This document shows positions 16,918-26,146 of a stretch of DNA of 64,000 bases, piece by piece. Source of the stretch: Stenotrophomonas sp. UBA7346. Its GTDB lineage: Bacteria; Pseudomonadota; Gammaproteobacteria; Xanthomonadales; Xanthomonadaceae. Position 1 is the first letter of the stretch. Each line of letters starts with the position of its first letter. Where the stretch lies: the NCBI GenBank assembly GCA_002471015.1, contig DKPB01000001.1, positions 871 through 64,870 on the forward strand, written 5' to 3'. The notes under the pieces were generated by a model. That model made no database searches. It was not told where the DNA came from and was given only the letters and a program-made list of their open reading frames with translations. The position numbers and the translations under genes are program-made.

Positions 16918-17250
16918 TCACGCCTTGCGCAGGAAGCAGGTCTTCAACACCAGGCCCTTGATCTTCTCGGAGTTGCCTTCGATGTGCTCGGCATCGTCCT
17001 CGACCAGGCGGATGTTGCGGATCACCGTGCCCTGCTTGAGCGGTATCGATGAACCCTTGACCTTGAGGTCCTTGATCACGGTGACGGTGTCACCGGCAAC
17101 CAGCACATTGCCATTGCTGTCGCGTACCACCAGTGAGGATTCGGCCGCTTCGCCCGGCGTCCACTCGTGGCTGCAATCGGCGCAGATCCACAGCGCGCCG
17201 TCGGGGTAGACGTTCTCCAGCGAACACTGCGGGCAGGAAGTAATGGGCAT
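16918..17250 (-). CDS. yjdM: YjdM/PhnA-type zinc-ribbon protein
   Basis: A 110-residue protein, the usual family length. The N-terminal zinc ribbon has Cys7-x2-Cys10 (SCPQCSLENVYPDG) and Cys23-x2-Cys26 (WICADCSHEW), followed by an SH3-like C-terminal domain (GDTVTVIKDLKVKGSS). The family was once called PhnA but is not phosphonoacetate hydrolase, and its role is unknown. The start at 17250 matches MPITSCPQC. It is convergent with the TPR gene, whose stop is only 7 bp away, and divergent from the CDF transporter. Confidence 0.93.
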   Translation of the reverse strand: MPITSCPQCSLENVYPDGALWICADCSHEWTPGEAAESSLVVRDSNGNVLVAGDTVTVIKDLKVKGSSIPLKQGTVIRNIRLVEDDAEHIEGNSEKIKGLVLKTCFLRKA

Positions 17251-17379
17251 GGAAAGCTCCCGGACAACGGAAAGGCCGCCGATTGTAGCCGTTCGCCACC
17301 GCCCACTCACGCCACCGCCACATGCCGGGCGGGAAAGTGCAGGCGCAGCGGCGCTGGCCGCATCCGCGGGAACCCCATC

Positions 17380-18342
17380 GTGGCAAGAAGCAGTGGCTCG
17401 CGTTTCGTCATCTACGTGGCTTTGGCCGGCAACCTGGGCATTGCTGTGGCCAAGTTCATCGCCGCAGCCATATCCGGCAGTTCAGCCATGCTCAGCGAGG
17501 GCGTGCATTCGCTGGTGGACACCACCAACGAGGTCCTGCTGCTGCACGGCCTGAACCGGGCCAACAAGCCACCGGACCGCAACCACCCACTGGGGCATGG
17601 CCGCGAACTGTATTTCTGGAGCTTCATCGTCGCCGTGCTGGTGTTCGCGATGGGTGCGGGCGTCTCCCTCTACGAAGGCATCACCCACCTGCAGCACCCC
17701 GAGCCCGCCGGCAACCCGACCATTGCCTACATCGTGCTGCTGGTGTCGCTGCTGTTCGAGGGCACTTCCTGGTGGGTGGCGCTGCGCGAATTCCGCGCCG
17801 GCAAGGGGCGCTACGGCTACTTCGAGGCGTTCCGGCGCAGCAAGGACCCCAGCACCTTCACCGTATTGCTGGAGGACAGCGCCGCCCTGCTGGGGCTGCT
17901 GATCGCACTGGCCGGCCTGGCCGGGGCCCAACTGCTGGACATGCCCGAGCTGGACGGCATTGCCTCCATCGGCATTGCCGCCGTGCTGGCGGTCGCGGCC
18001 TTCCTGCTCGCACGCGAGACCAAGGGCCTGCTGATTGGCGAACCTGCCCACCCCGAGCTCGGCCAGGCCCTGCTGCAGCTGGCCCAACGCGATCCGGACA
18101 TCGAGAACGCCAACGGCGTACTGACCGTACAGGTGGGTCCCAACCAGGTACTGGCCACGCTCAGCGCCGCGTTCGACGACAACTGCACCACCCCGCAGAT
18201 CGAGGCGTGCGTAGCCCGTGTCGAGCAGGCTGTGCGCCAGCAGCACCCTGAAATCATCGCCCTGTTCGTCAAACCCCAGACCCCACAGGCCTGGCAGGCG
18301 CGGCTGGCGTCACTGGAGCAGCCGCTGGCCGGGAAGACGTGA
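17380..18342 (+). CDS. Cation diffusion facilitator (CDF) transporter
   Basis: A 320-residue metal/proton antiporter. The membrane metal site is visible in SEGVHSLVDTTNE (His-x3-Asp), followed by an HPLGHGRELYFWSF loop and a second site around LLEDSAALLG in a later helix. The cytoplasmic C-terminal domain follows (about 230-320). This pattern is that of the SLC30A9-like CDF subgroup, exporting zinc, iron or other divalent cations. The start is taken as the GTG at 17380 (VARSSGSRFVIYVALAGN); upstream in-frame codons give a low-complexity, non-conserved extension. It is followed 63 bp later by the YegD-type Hsp70 gene. Confidence 0.9.
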   Translation: MARSSGSRFVIYVALAGNLGIAVAKFIAAAISGSSAMLSEGVHSLVDTTNEVLLLHGLNRANKPPDRNHPLGHGRELYFWSFIVAVLVFAMGAGVSLYEGITHLQHPEPAGNPTIAYIVLLVSLLFEGTSWWVALREFRAGKGRYGYFEAFRRSKDPSTFTVLLEDSAALLGLLIALAGLAGAQLLDMPELDGIASIGIAAVLAVAAFLLARETKGLLIGEPAHPELGQALLQLAQRDPDIENANGVLTVQVGPNQVLATLSAAFDDNCTTPQIEACVARVEQAVRQQHPEIIALFVKPQTPQAWQARLASLEQPLAGKT

Positions 18343-18405
18343 AGCCGCGCGCGCCGCCGCGTAGTAAAGTGCGCGGCCGATTGAGCAGCAAGACACGCAG
18401 GCACC

Positions 18406-19758
18406 ATGAAACTCGGCATCGACTTCGGCACCAGCAACTCGGCCGCCGCCGCCCATATCGACGGCAAGGTGGTCCCGGTCAGCTTTGGCGACGCACAGCA
18501 GTTCCGCACCACGGTGTACTTCCCCGAGGTGATGCGAGACCCCAATGATTTCGAGCTGACCGCGGCATTGGAACAGCAGGTCGAGGACCTGATCGAATCC
18601 GGCCGCCGCGACGCCCGCGCCGCCGGCAACAGCCGCAGCCATGAGCAACTGCGCAGCGACGCCATCCGCGTGGTGCGCCGGCAATGGATGGAAGAGCGCA
18701 TCCGCGAACCGCGCAGCTCCACCACCCTGCTGCAGAACGCGGTATACGGCGACGATGCACTGGAAGCCTACTTCGAGGAAAACGAAGGCAACCTGGTGCA
18801 GAGCCCCAAGTCGATGCTGGGCTACAACCTGCACCCACGCGCCAAGCAGACCATCACCGGCATCGCTACCCACATCCTCGAACACATCCGCCTGACCGCC
18901 TCGCGCCAGCTGCAGCACAACGTGCGCAGCGCCTTGCTTGGCCGCCCGGTGCAGTTCCGCAGCTCGATTGGCGCGGCCGGCAACGACCAGGCGTTGGACA
19001 TCCTGCGCAGCGCGGCTATGGCGGCAGGCTTTGACGAGGTGGACTTTCTGGAAGAACCCGCCGCCGCCGCCATGCACTACCACGCGGTCAGCGCCGAACG
19101 CCACGAGGCGGTGATCGTCGACGTCGGCGGCGGTACCACCGACATCGCCCATGCCAGCGTTGGCGGCAATACAGCACCGCAGATCCACCGTGCCTGGGGT
19201 ATCGCCCGCGGCGGCACCGACATCGACCTGGCACTGAGCCTGGCCGGCTATATGCCCTTGTTCGGGCGTGGCATTACCCGCGTGCCCGCGCATCACTATG
19301 TGGAAGCGGCGATGGTGCAGGACATGACCCGCCAGCGCGATTTCCGCCAGCACAACTACGATGCGGTGGAACTGCCCTACGGCCCGCGCCTGCAGGCCTT
19401 GCAGGACACCGGCAACACCGCGCGCCTGTACCGGGCGGTGGAGCAGTGCAAGATCGCGCTGAGCAGCGAGCCCACGCATACCAGCGCGCTGGCCTTCATC
19501 GAAACCGGGCTGACGACGCAGACCGATGCCGTGCAGCTGACAACAGCGGCGGGCGGTTATCTGGGCGAGCTGGAAGCGCTGTTGCAGCAGGTGCGTGCCG
19601 ATATCGGCCATGACCCGGCGGCGGTGTTCCTGACCGGCGGCATGTCACGTGCTGGCTATATCCAGCAAGCGGCTGCGGCGGCCTTCCCGGGCGCCAGGCT
19701 GGTCCATGGCGATCCCTCGTTCGGCGTGGTGCAGGGCCTGGCGCTGGCCGCAAGGTAG
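18406..19758 (+). CDS. yegD: Hsp70 family ATPase-domain protein, YegD type
   Basis: A 450-residue protein, the same length as E. coli YegD. The actin-like ATPase motifs are GIDFGTSNSA (phosphate 1, residues 4-13), VDVGGGTTDIA (phosphate 2) and FLTGGMSRAG (adenosine motif). There is no C-terminal substrate-binding domain, so it is an Hsp70-like ATPase without the usual peptide-binding part; its client is unknown. The stop TAG is inside the GTAG of a SMAG-like palindrome. It may be transcribed with the CDF gene. Confidence 0.92.
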   Translation: MKLGIDFGTSNSAAAAHIDGKVVPVSFGDAQQFRTTVYFPEVMRDPNDFELTAALEQQVEDLIESGRRDARAAGNSRSHEQLRSDAIRVVRRQWMEERIREPRSSTTLLQNAVYGDDALEAYFEENEGNLVQSPKSMLGYNLHPRAKQTITGIATHILEHIRLTASRQLQHNVRSALLGRPVQFRSSIGAAGNDQALDILRSAAMAAGFDEVDFLEEPAAAAMHYHAVSAERHEAVIVDVGGGTTDIAHASVGGNTAPQIHRAWGIARGGTDIDLALSLAGYMPLFGRGITRVPAHHYVEAAMVQDMTRQRDFRQHNYDAVELPYGPRLQALQDTGNTARLYRAVEQCKIALSSEPTHTSALAFIETGLTTQTDAVQLTTAAGGYLGELEALLQQVRADIGHDPAAVFLTGGMSRAGYIQQAAAAAFPGARLVHGDPSFGVVQGLALAAR

Positions 19759-19980
19759 TGCCGAGCCATGCTCGGCAGGGGCTTTACAAGCGAAAGCCCC
19801 CCTCACCCCAACCCCTCTCCCGCAAGCGGGAGAGAGGCGCGTAGTGCCGAGCCATGCTCGGCAGAGGCTCTACCGGCCAAGCCCCAAAAGCACCCCTCCC
19901 CAGCCCCTCTCCCGCAAGCGGGAGAGGGGCGCGTAGTGCCGAGCCATGCTCGGCAGGGGCTTTACCGGCCAAGCCCCCAA
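19755..19980. repeat. Three SMAG-like palindromes alternating with CCCCTCTCCC hairpins
   Basis: GTAGTGCCGAGCCATGCTCG occurs at 19755, 19841 and 19933 (spacing 86 and 92 bp). Between copies lie reverse-oriented CACCCCAACCCCTCTCCC hairpins with GCAA loops. The first GTAG holds the yegD stop codon. The array fills the gap between yegD and the convergent DUF4097 gene. Confidence 0.9.
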
Positions 19981-20033
19981 AGCCCCCTTCTTCCGCACGC
20001 AGGACAGAACCTACAGCCCAGCCACACCCCCAA

Positions 20034-20921
20034 TCACCGATCCAGACTCACCCGCACACTGCCCGAATGCGACTGGATCGAAATATCTCCATCGCCGCCG
20101 CCAATGCGCGCATCCAGGCTGCTGCCCGGGCCGTAACGCGGCCGTTCCACCTGGCCCACGTCCGAGCGGATGCCACCGCTGAAACTGCTGACCTTCAGCC
20201 GCGCCGAGGTACTGGCCGGCAGCGTCAACGCCACCGAACCGCTGACCGTTTCAAGGCTGACCCGGCCACCGGGCTGCAGGCCGGCACTGCGTACACCCAA
20301 CGTGCCCGACACCGATTCGGCAGTGAGCCGCCGCACGCTGGCCAGATCCAGCGAAATGCCACCGGATACCGTGTTCGCCGAAACCTCACCACCGCTGCCG
20401 CCGCTCACCGTGATCCCGCCACTTACCGTGGTGGTCTCCAGCCGGGAGGTCCGCAGCTGCGAACGGATCGCGCCGCTTACCGTGGTCAGCTCGGCCTCGC
20501 CGGCGCGGCCGTTGGCGGTGATGCTGCCACTGACCGTACTGGACTGCAGGCGCGCAAGGTCCACCTCGGCCACATCCACCCCGGCACTGACGGTATTGGT
20601 CTGCAGCTGCGCCGCACGCGGCACCCGCAGCTCCAGCACTGCGCCACGGTTGCTGCGGCCCTGCGGATAGACCACCTTCAAGGCCACCCGGTTGGCGCTG
20701 CTTTCCACATCCAAGCGCTGGCCATCGCCGAGCGAACCGGTCAGCTGCACCTCGTTGCGGTCCCAGCCACGTACGGTGACCGACCCGGCCACGTTGCTCA
20801 ACTCCACCCGCCCGCCACTGGCCAGCGGCAAGATGCGGTTGACGGCGGTCTGGGCGAAAGCCTGGGTCAGCGGGGCCAGCAGCAGGGCGGCGACCGCAAG
20901 ATAGCGTAGCGAAGCGTTCAT
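20034..20921 (-). CDS. DUF4097 beta-strand repeat protein, exported
   Basis: A 295-residue protein with a signal peptide (MNASLRYLAVAALLLAPLTQAFAQ; cleavage near residue 24). The rest is a regular series of short beta repeats with recurring TVSGSI / TVSGGI / SVSGTL units, the pattern of DUF4097 (a right-handed beta-helix-like fold, once named putative adhesin). GAAGGAGC lies 6 bases upstream of the ATG at 20921. It is the last gene of the ECF sigma / anti-sigma operon, 11 bp after the anti-sigma stop, so it is probably a target or partner of that envelope-stress module. Confidence 0.9.
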   Translation of the reverse strand: MNASLRYLAVAALLLAPLTQAFAQTAVNRILPLASGGRVELSNVAGSVTVRGWDRNEVQLTGSLGDGQRLDVESSANRVALKVVYPQGRSNRGAVLELRVPRAAQLQTNTVSAGVDVAEVDLARLQSSTVSGSITANGRAGEAELTTVSGAIRSQLRTSRLETTTVSGGITVSGGSGGEVSANTVSGGISLDLASVRRLTAESVSGTLGVRSAGLQPGGRVSLETVSGSVALTLPASTSARLKVSSFSGGIRSDVGQVERPRYGPGSSLDARIGGGDGDISIQSHSGSVRVSLDR

Positions 20922-20932
20922 CTGTTGCTCCT

Positions 20933-21490
20933 TCAAGTAGAGAAACCGATCGGGGCCAAGCCCCTGCGGGTGAGTTCAAGGCGCAGCGCGTAGGTGCGCT
21001 GCAACTGTCCAAGCAGAAAGCCAGCGTCCGGGCTCTGCGCGATCGCGCTGCGGATGCTGCCGGCGCTCTCATCCAGCTCGCGCAATGCCGGCTGCAATTC
21101 AGCCGGCAGCGTGTCCTGCGGCATCGCCGCCATCGCCTGTCGGTACTGGTAGGTGATGGTGTTGGCCTGCAGCTGCAACGGCGAGGCTTCGACCGCCGCC
21201 ACCGCTGCCGGCGGCTGTTGCGGCAGCAGCCAAATCGTTGCGATGCCGGTCACCGCCAGCACCAGGGCCGCTGCCACCGCATAACGTGGCCAACGTGGGC
21301 GCATACGGCGCACGACCGGCGCACCATCCTGCGCGGCCAGAGTTGCGGCCAGCGTTGGCGGTGACCGAGGCACCTCCTGCAGGTCCACGGCGATGCGCTG
21401 CCAGACCGCTGCCGGTGGCAGCCGTTCGCTGGGTAGCGCGCGCAGGCGCTGCAGCAGCGGGTCGTCGTAATCGTCTTGCTGATTCATCAT
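20933..21490 (-). CDS. Probable anti-sigma factor, single-pass membrane protein
   Basis: A 185-residue protein with an N-terminal cytosolic part (about 1-65), one hydrophobic segment (RYAVAAALVLAVTGIATIWLL, about 68-88) and a periplasmic Ala/Gln-rich part with helix-forming sequence. The ATG overlaps the ECF sigma stop (ATGA), the classic arrangement for a cognate anti-sigma factor. No zinc-binding HxxxCxxC motif is seen, so it is not a ZAS-type anti-sigma. The call rests mainly on context and topology. Confidence 0.75.
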   Translation of the reverse strand: MMNQQDDYDDPLLQRLRALPSERLPPAAVWQRIAVDLQEVPRSPPTLAATLAAQDGAPVVRRMRPRWPRYAVAAALVLAVTGIATIWLLPQQPPAAVAAVEASPLQLQANTITYQYRQAMAAMPQDTLPAELQPALRELDESAGSIRSAIAQSPDAGFLLGQLQRTYALRLELTRRGLAPIGFST

Positions 21491-22080
21491 GCGTCTCCAA
21501 GCCGTGCACGCAGCAGGCTGCGCGCGCGATGCAACTGTGCCTTGGAGCTGCCCACGGCCATCTGCAGCTCCACGGCGATTTCCTGGTGTTTCCAACCTTC
21601 GATGTCATGCAATACCAGCACTGCGCGGGCACGCGGTGGCAGGCTCAACAGCGCACGCTCCAGATCCATGCCGGTGGCATGGCAGCGCGGGGTATCGGCC
21701 ATGCCAGCCAGTACTTCCATCCCCGTTTCACCGATGTCCAGCGACTCGAAGGTGGTGGCGCGCAACTCCATCAGCGCCGTGTTCACCGCCAGCCGATGCA
21801 GCCAGGTAGCCAGCGCGCTCTCGAAGCGGAACTGCGGCAGCTTGCGCCAGGCCTGGATGAAGGTTTCCTGCAGCACGTCCTCGGCGCGCGCCGTGTTGCC
21901 ACCGCATAGCCGCCACAGCAGCGCATACAGGCGCGGCGAATGGCGCCGGTAGATGCGCTCGTAGGCATGGGTATCACCGTCGGCGGCGGCGCGGGCCAGC
22001 GCGGCGTCTTCCACGGCGGGCGATGTTGGGGCGGACGATGTTGGGGCGGCGATAGTCACGGTGGCATCGAGCATATCCAT
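21487..22080 (-). CDS. ECF-type sigma-70 factor
   Basis: A 197-residue extracytoplasmic-function sigma factor. Region 2 is visible as ERIYRRHSPRLYALLWRLCG followed by AEDVLQETFIQAWRKL, and region 4 as LPPRARAVLVLHDIEGWKHQ with a helix-turn-helix around GSSKAQLHRARSLL. It would direct RNA polymerase to envelope-stress promoters, probably including its own. The start is taken as 22080 (MDMLDATV); an ATG six bases downstream (22074) is also possible. It is the first of three minus-strand genes (sigma, anti-sigma, DUF4097). Confidence 0.9.
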   Translation of the reverse strand: MDMLDATVTIAAPTSSAPTSPAVEDAALARAAADGDTHAYERIYRRHSPRLYALLWRLCGGNTARAEDVLQETFIQAWRKLPQFRFESALATWLHRLAVNTALMELRATTFESLDIGETGMEVLAGMADTPRCHATGMDLERALLSLPPRARAVLVLHDIEGWKHQEIAVELQMAVGSSKAQLHRARSLLRARLGDA

Positions 22081-22212
22081 TGGATGCAGCGGGCAGGAAA
22101 AAGGTTTAAAGCCCCTCAGGCAATTTGCCGAAGCAGCCCGCATCCGCGCCGTGACTGGCAGCAAAAGGCCGGCTGGCCGACAATCGATGCCCGCCTACAC
22201 CGCTGCAATCCG

Positions 22213-23487
22213 ATGTTCCGTACCCCCGCCCTCCTGCTGTGCGCCGCCCTCGCCCTGGCCGGCTGCACCAGTCTGTCCGCCCCCGTTGCCACGCCTGCCG
22301 ATGCCACCCCGGCTGCACGCATGCCTGCGCAGGCGCTGGCACCGGTGATCCTGATTTCCATCGATGGCTTCCGTAACGATTACCTCGACCGTGGCCTGAC
22401 CCCCAACCTGACGCGCATGGCCGCCGGCGGTGCCCGTGCCGAATTCATGCGTCCGTCCTATCCATCGATCACCTTCCCCAACCACTACACCCTGGTCACC
22501 GGCCTGCGCCCAGACCACCACGGCGTCATCGCCAACTTCATGACCGACCCGACCCTACCCGGCGTGCGCTTCAGCATGTTCGACCCCAATACGGTCCGCG
22601 ATGAGCGCTGGTGGGACGATGGCAAGCCGCTGTGGACCAGCGTGCGCGAACAGGGCGGGCGCGCCGCAGCGATGTTCTGGGTGGGCTCCGAAGCGCCGGT
22701 GCACGGCGCCCGGCCCGAGTTCTGGCGGCCGTTCGACATCAAGGTGAGCTCGCAGCAGCGGGTGCAGCAGGTGCTGGAATGGCTGGCACTGCCGCCGGCG
22801 CAGCGCCCGCACTTCATCACCCTGTACTTCGACAAGGTCGACACCATGGGCCATCTGCATGGCCCGGACGCGGCACAGCTGAACACCGCGCTGGCCGAGG
22901 TGGACACCGCCATCGGCACGCTGCTGGACGGCATCCGCGCACAGCAGCTGCAGGACAGCACCAACATCGTGGTGGTCTCCGACCACGGCATGACCGCCAC
23001 CGATCCCTCCCGGCAGATCTACCTGGATGACCTGGTCGATGTCAGCAAGCTGGATTTCGGCTGGACCGGCGCCTATGCCTCGTTCAATGCCCTGCCCGGC
23101 GGCGAAGCCGCCGCACGGCAGTTGCTGGCCGGCAGCCATCCGCATATCCAGTGCATGACCCGCGAGCAGATCCCGGCACGGTTCGAATACGGCCAGCACC
23201 GCCGCGTGCCGGCCTATATCTGCACCGCCGAGCTGGGCTGGCAGGTCACCACCCGCCAGGCCGAGCTGCGCAAAGGCCATGAACTGCGCGGCGAGCACGG
23301 CTATGACAATCGCCTGCCGGACATGCATTCACCCTTCATCGGTTACGGCCCGGCATTTGCCCAGGGGGTGAGCATCGCCCCGATCGACAATGTCGACATC
23401 TATCCGCTGCTGGCCCGCCTGCTGCACATCACCCCGGCCCGCAACGACGGCAATCCCGGCCACACCGACGCAGCACTCAAGCACTGA
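22213..23487 (+). CDS. Nucleotide pyrophosphatase/phosphodiesterase (NPP) lipoprotein
   Basis: A 424-residue alkaline-phosphatase superfamily enzyme. It starts with a lipoprotein signal ending LALAG-Cys18. Active-site features are Asp51 (ISIDGFRNDY), Thr87 nucleophile (SITFPNHYT), the metal block YFDKVDTMGHLHGPD and SDHGMTATD, and a late His in RGEHGYDN. The Thr nucleophile and overall layout match the Xanthomonas NPP family, which splits phosphodiester or pyrophosphate bonds. It should be anchored in the envelope. The start at 22213 gives a clean lipobox; a longer upstream reading is non-conserved. The MscS-like gene follows 19 bp later. Confidence 0.92.
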   Translation: MFRTPALLLCAALALAGCTSLSAPVATPADATPAARMPAQALAPVILISIDGFRNDYLDRGLTPNLTRMAAGGARAEFMRPSYPSITFPNHYTLVTGLRPDHHGVIANFMTDPTLPGVRFSMFDPNTVRDERWWDDGKPLWTSVREQGGRAAAMFWVGSEAPVHGARPEFWRPFDIKVSSQQRVQQVLEWLALPPAQRPHFITLYFDKVDTMGHLHGPDAAQLNTALAEVDTAIGTLLDGIRAQQLQDSTNIVVVSDHGMTATDPSRQIYLDDLVDVSKLDFGWTGAYASFNALPGGEAAARQLLAGSHPHIQCMTREQIPARFEYGQHRRVPAYICTAELGWQVTTRQAELRKGHELRGEHGYDNRLPDMHSPFIGYGPAFAQGVSIAPIDNVDIYPLLARLLHITPARNDGNPGHTDAALKH

Positions 23488-23506
23488 CGCACCCCAAGGA
23501 CACCGC

Positions 23507-24088
23507 ATGAAGCACTACCTGCCCGCCTCGCTGCAGCAATGGATCGACCCCATCAACACCGGCCTGGGCATCCTGTTGATCCTGGTCGTGGCCTGGCTGC
23601 TGCGGCTGCTGACCCGGCGCCTGCTGGCACGGGTGGGCCGGCACTACACCTTGCCGGCGCAGATCGAGATGGCGATCCGCCGCCTGTCCAACTTCGTCAT
23701 CGGTGCGGTGGCGCTGGTGGCCATCCTGCATACCCTGGATGTGCAGGCCAGCGTGCTGTGGACCGCCTTCACCGGCTTTGCCGCGGTGGGTGCGGTGGCC
23801 TTCTTCGCGGCCTGGAGCGTGCTGTCCAACATCTTCTGCACCTTCCTGATCTTCACCACCCGCCCGTTCCGCCTCGGCGACCAGATCGAACTGCTGGAAA
23901 ACGGTGAGAAGCCCGGCCTGAAAGGCGTGGTCACCGACATCAACCTGATCTATACCACCCTGCACGAGGTCGGCGGCCCCGTCGAAGGCACCTTGATGCA
24001 GATCCCCAACAGCCTGTTCTTCCAGCGCGGGCTGCGCCGCTGGCGCGGCGGCGACAGCACGCCGGGCACGCTGCAGGGCGATGGCTGA
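23507..24088 (+). CDS. Small mechanosensitive channel (MscS-like) protein
   Basis: A 193-residue protein, much shorter than E. coli MscS (286). Two or three N-terminal membrane segments (ILLILVVAWLLRLLTRRLL near 22-40, then ALVAILHTL) precede the pore helix region WTAFTGFAAVGAVAFFAAWS and the beta domain FRLGDQIEL, both MscS hallmarks. The C-terminal vestibule is missing or greatly reduced. It lies 19 bp after the NPP gene with AAGGA upstream of ATG 23507, so the two may be one transcript. Whether it forms a channel alone is unknown. Confidence 0.88.
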   Translation: MKHYLPASLQQWIDPINTGLGILLILVVAWLLRLLTRRLLARVGRHYTLPAQIEMAIRRLSNFVIGAVALVAILHTLDVQASVLWTAFTGFAAVGAVAFFAAWSVLSNIFCTFLIFTTRPFRLGDQIELLENGEKPGLKGVVTDINLIYTTLHEVGGPVEGTLMQIPNSLFFQRGLRRWRGGDSTPGTLQGDG

Positions 24089-24283
24089 GCCATCTGCCAG
24101 CACAGGCTCCACGGGGCGATGCGGATCGGCATCGCCCCGCCCGCAAGCGCGTCGGTGACCGCAGCCAGCTGAACAAACCCGGCATTGGCGCACACCGATC
24201 CACAGCGTTCCGCTCGCGTCCACACCGCCCGTGCCAAAATTGCCGACATTGAGCGACCGGCCCGGTCGCACGCCCCGCACGCA

Positions 24284-25537
24284 ATGTCCGCCTCTCCCGA
24301 TACCTCATGCCCTGCCCCGCAGGCAGGCAACGCCTTTGCCGTCGCCCAGGATTCACGCAGCGACCGCCAGCGCTGGCTCAGCGTCATCGCCCTGGCCCTG
24401 GCCGCGTTTGTCTTCAACACCAGCGAGTTCGTCCCGGTTGGGCTGCTCAGTGACATCGGCGCCAGCTTCGGCAAGCCGATCGAACATGTGGGCCTGATGC
24501 TGACCATCTATGCCTGGGTGGTGGCGCTGACCTCGCTGCCCTGCATGCTGCTGACCCGCGCGATGGACCGGCGCAAACTGCTGCTGGGCGTGTTCGCGTT
24601 GTTCATCCTCAGCCATCTGCTGTCCGGCGTGGCCTGGAGCTACCCGGTGCTGATGGCCAGCCGCGTCGGCATTGCGCTGGCACATGCGGTGTTCTGGTCG
24701 ATCACCGCCTCGCTGGCGGTGCGCGTGGCACCGCAGGACAAGCGCCCACAGGCGCTGGGCCTGCTGGCCACCGGCACCTCGGTGGCGATGGTGCTGGGCA
24801 TCCCGCTGGGCCGCATCGTCGGTGAGTTGCTGGGCTGGCGCATCACCTTCATGGCCATCGGTGGCGTTGCGTTGCTGGTGATGCTGGTACTGGCGCGCCT
24901 GCTGCCGGCCCTGCCCAGCCAGAACAGCGGCTCGGCCAGCAGCATTCCGGTGCTGCTGCGGCGCCCGGCGCTGATGGCCCTGTACCTGCTGGTGATGGTG
25001 GTGGTGTCGGCACAGTTCACCGGCTACAGCTATATCGAGCCGTTCGTGCAGAAGATCGGCGGTTTCGACGCGCACGTGACCACGCTGGTGCTGCTGCTGT
25101 TCGGCGGTATGGGCTTCATCGGCAGCCTGCTGTTCTCGCGCTACGGCCTGCGCTGGCCGCGCGGCTTCCTGCTGGCCGCCATCGGCACCCTGGCCGCCAG
25201 CCTGTTGCTGCTGCGCAGCGGCCTGCAGGCCAGCTGGCTGCTGTATGCGCTGGTCTCGGTCTGGGGCGTGGCGATGATCAGCTTCGCGCTGTCCATGCAG
25301 TCCAAGGTACTGAACCTGGCCGCGGACGCCACCGACGTGGCGATGGCGCTGTTCTCCGGCATCTTCAACATCGGCATCGGTGCCGGTGCGCTGATCGGCA
25401 GCCAGGTCAGCCTGCAGCTGGGCATGCAGCACATCGGCCTGGTTGGCGGCCTGATCGCCAGCGCCGGCTGGCTGTGGTGCCTGTTCGCGATGCTGCGCTG
25501 GCGCAACAGCTTCCATCTGGGCGGCACACACCGCTGA
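24284..25537 (+). CDS. sotB: MFS sugar efflux transporter, SotB type
   Basis: A 417-residue protein with 12 predicted membrane segments. The motif FVFNTSEFVPVGLLSDI in helix 1 and the loop AMDRRKLLL between helices 2 and 3 are typical of the SotB/YdeA drug:H+ antiporter-1 group, which exports arabinose, IPTG and similar sugars in E. coli. The start at 24284 gives MSASPDTSCP; an upstream in-frame start 99 bp earlier adds a polar, non-conserved stretch. The upstream 195-bp gap after the MscS-like gene shows nothing I can name. Confidence 0.88.
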   Translation: MSASPDTSCPAPQAGNAFAVAQDSRSDRQRWLSVIALALAAFVFNTSEFVPVGLLSDIGASFGKPIEHVGLMLTIYAWVVALTSLPCMLLTRAMDRRKLLLGVFALFILSHLLSGVAWSYPVLMASRVGIALAHAVFWSITASLAVRVAPQDKRPQALGLLATGTSVAMVLGIPLGRIVGELLGWRITFMAIGGVALLVMLVLARLLPALPSQNSGSASSIPVLLRRPALMALYLLVMVVVSAQFTGYSYIEPFVQKIGGFDAHVTTLVLLLFGGMGFIGSLLFSRYGLRWPRGFLLAAIGTLAASLLLLRSGLQASWLLYALVSVWGVAMISFALSMQSKVLNLAADATDVAMALFSGIFNIGIGAGALIGSQVSLQLGMQHIGLVGGLIASAGWLWCLFAMLRWRNSFHLGGTHR

Positions 25538-25627
25538 GCTGCGGCGGCGTGCACGCTTCTGCGCGCCGGCAACCGCTATGCTTCCGCCCACGCCCCTGCT
25601 TCCGGGGGCGGTGTACGGGGGGAGTAG

Positions 25628-26146
25628 ATGGATCAGGACATCCTGTTGCGCGATGCCAACGCGGCTGATGCGGCGGCGTTGAGCGCCTTGGTCACGCCGC
25701 TGGCGCGGCACCTGCTGGACGCCGACACCGGCGCCAGTGCGCATGCCTTTCTGGCCTCGCTGACCCCGGCAAGCTTCGCCGAGCGCCTGGCCGACCCGGA
25801 TTTCGCGCATTACGTGATCGAAGAGGCCGGCCTGCTGGCCGGCATGATCGCCATGCGCGGTGGCAGCCACATCCATCACCTGTTCGTCAGCCGCGGCACC
25901 CGCCGCCGTGGCATTGCCCGCCAGCTGTGGGAGCACGCGCTGCGCATCCACGGCCGCCGCGAGTACACGGTCAATTCGTCCGAGATCGCGGTACCGGTCT
26001 ACGAGCGCTTCGGTTTTGTCAGCAAGGCCGCGCCGCAGACGGTGAAAGGCGTGCGCTTCGTGTTGATGGAGCGCCCGCGGCTGGTGCAGCGGGTGGTGCA
26101 GAAGCAGTACCTGAACGATGTGCTGCCGGTGCTGGGCAAGAGCTGA
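25628..26146 (+). CDS. GNAT family N-acetyltransferase
   Basis: A 172-residue single GNAT domain. The acetyl-CoA pyrophosphate loop is RGTRRRGIARQL (around residues 92-103), preceded by the beta-4 strand HIHHLFVS and followed by EYTVNSSEIAVPVYERFGF, the usual C-terminal motif B. The start at 25628 follows GGGGGGAGTAG, a strong ribosome site. The substrate cannot be inferred. The C-terminal tail QRVVQKQYLNDVLPVLGKS extends beyond the usual domain. Confidence 0.92.
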   Translation: MDQDILLRDANAADAAALSALVTPLARHLLDADTGASAHAFLASLTPASFAERLADPDFAHYVIEEAGLLAGMIAMRGGSHIHHLFVSRGTRRRGIARQLWEHALRIHGRREYTVNSSEIAVPVYERFGFVSKAAPQTVKGVRFVLMERPRLVQRVVQKQYLNDVLPVLGKS

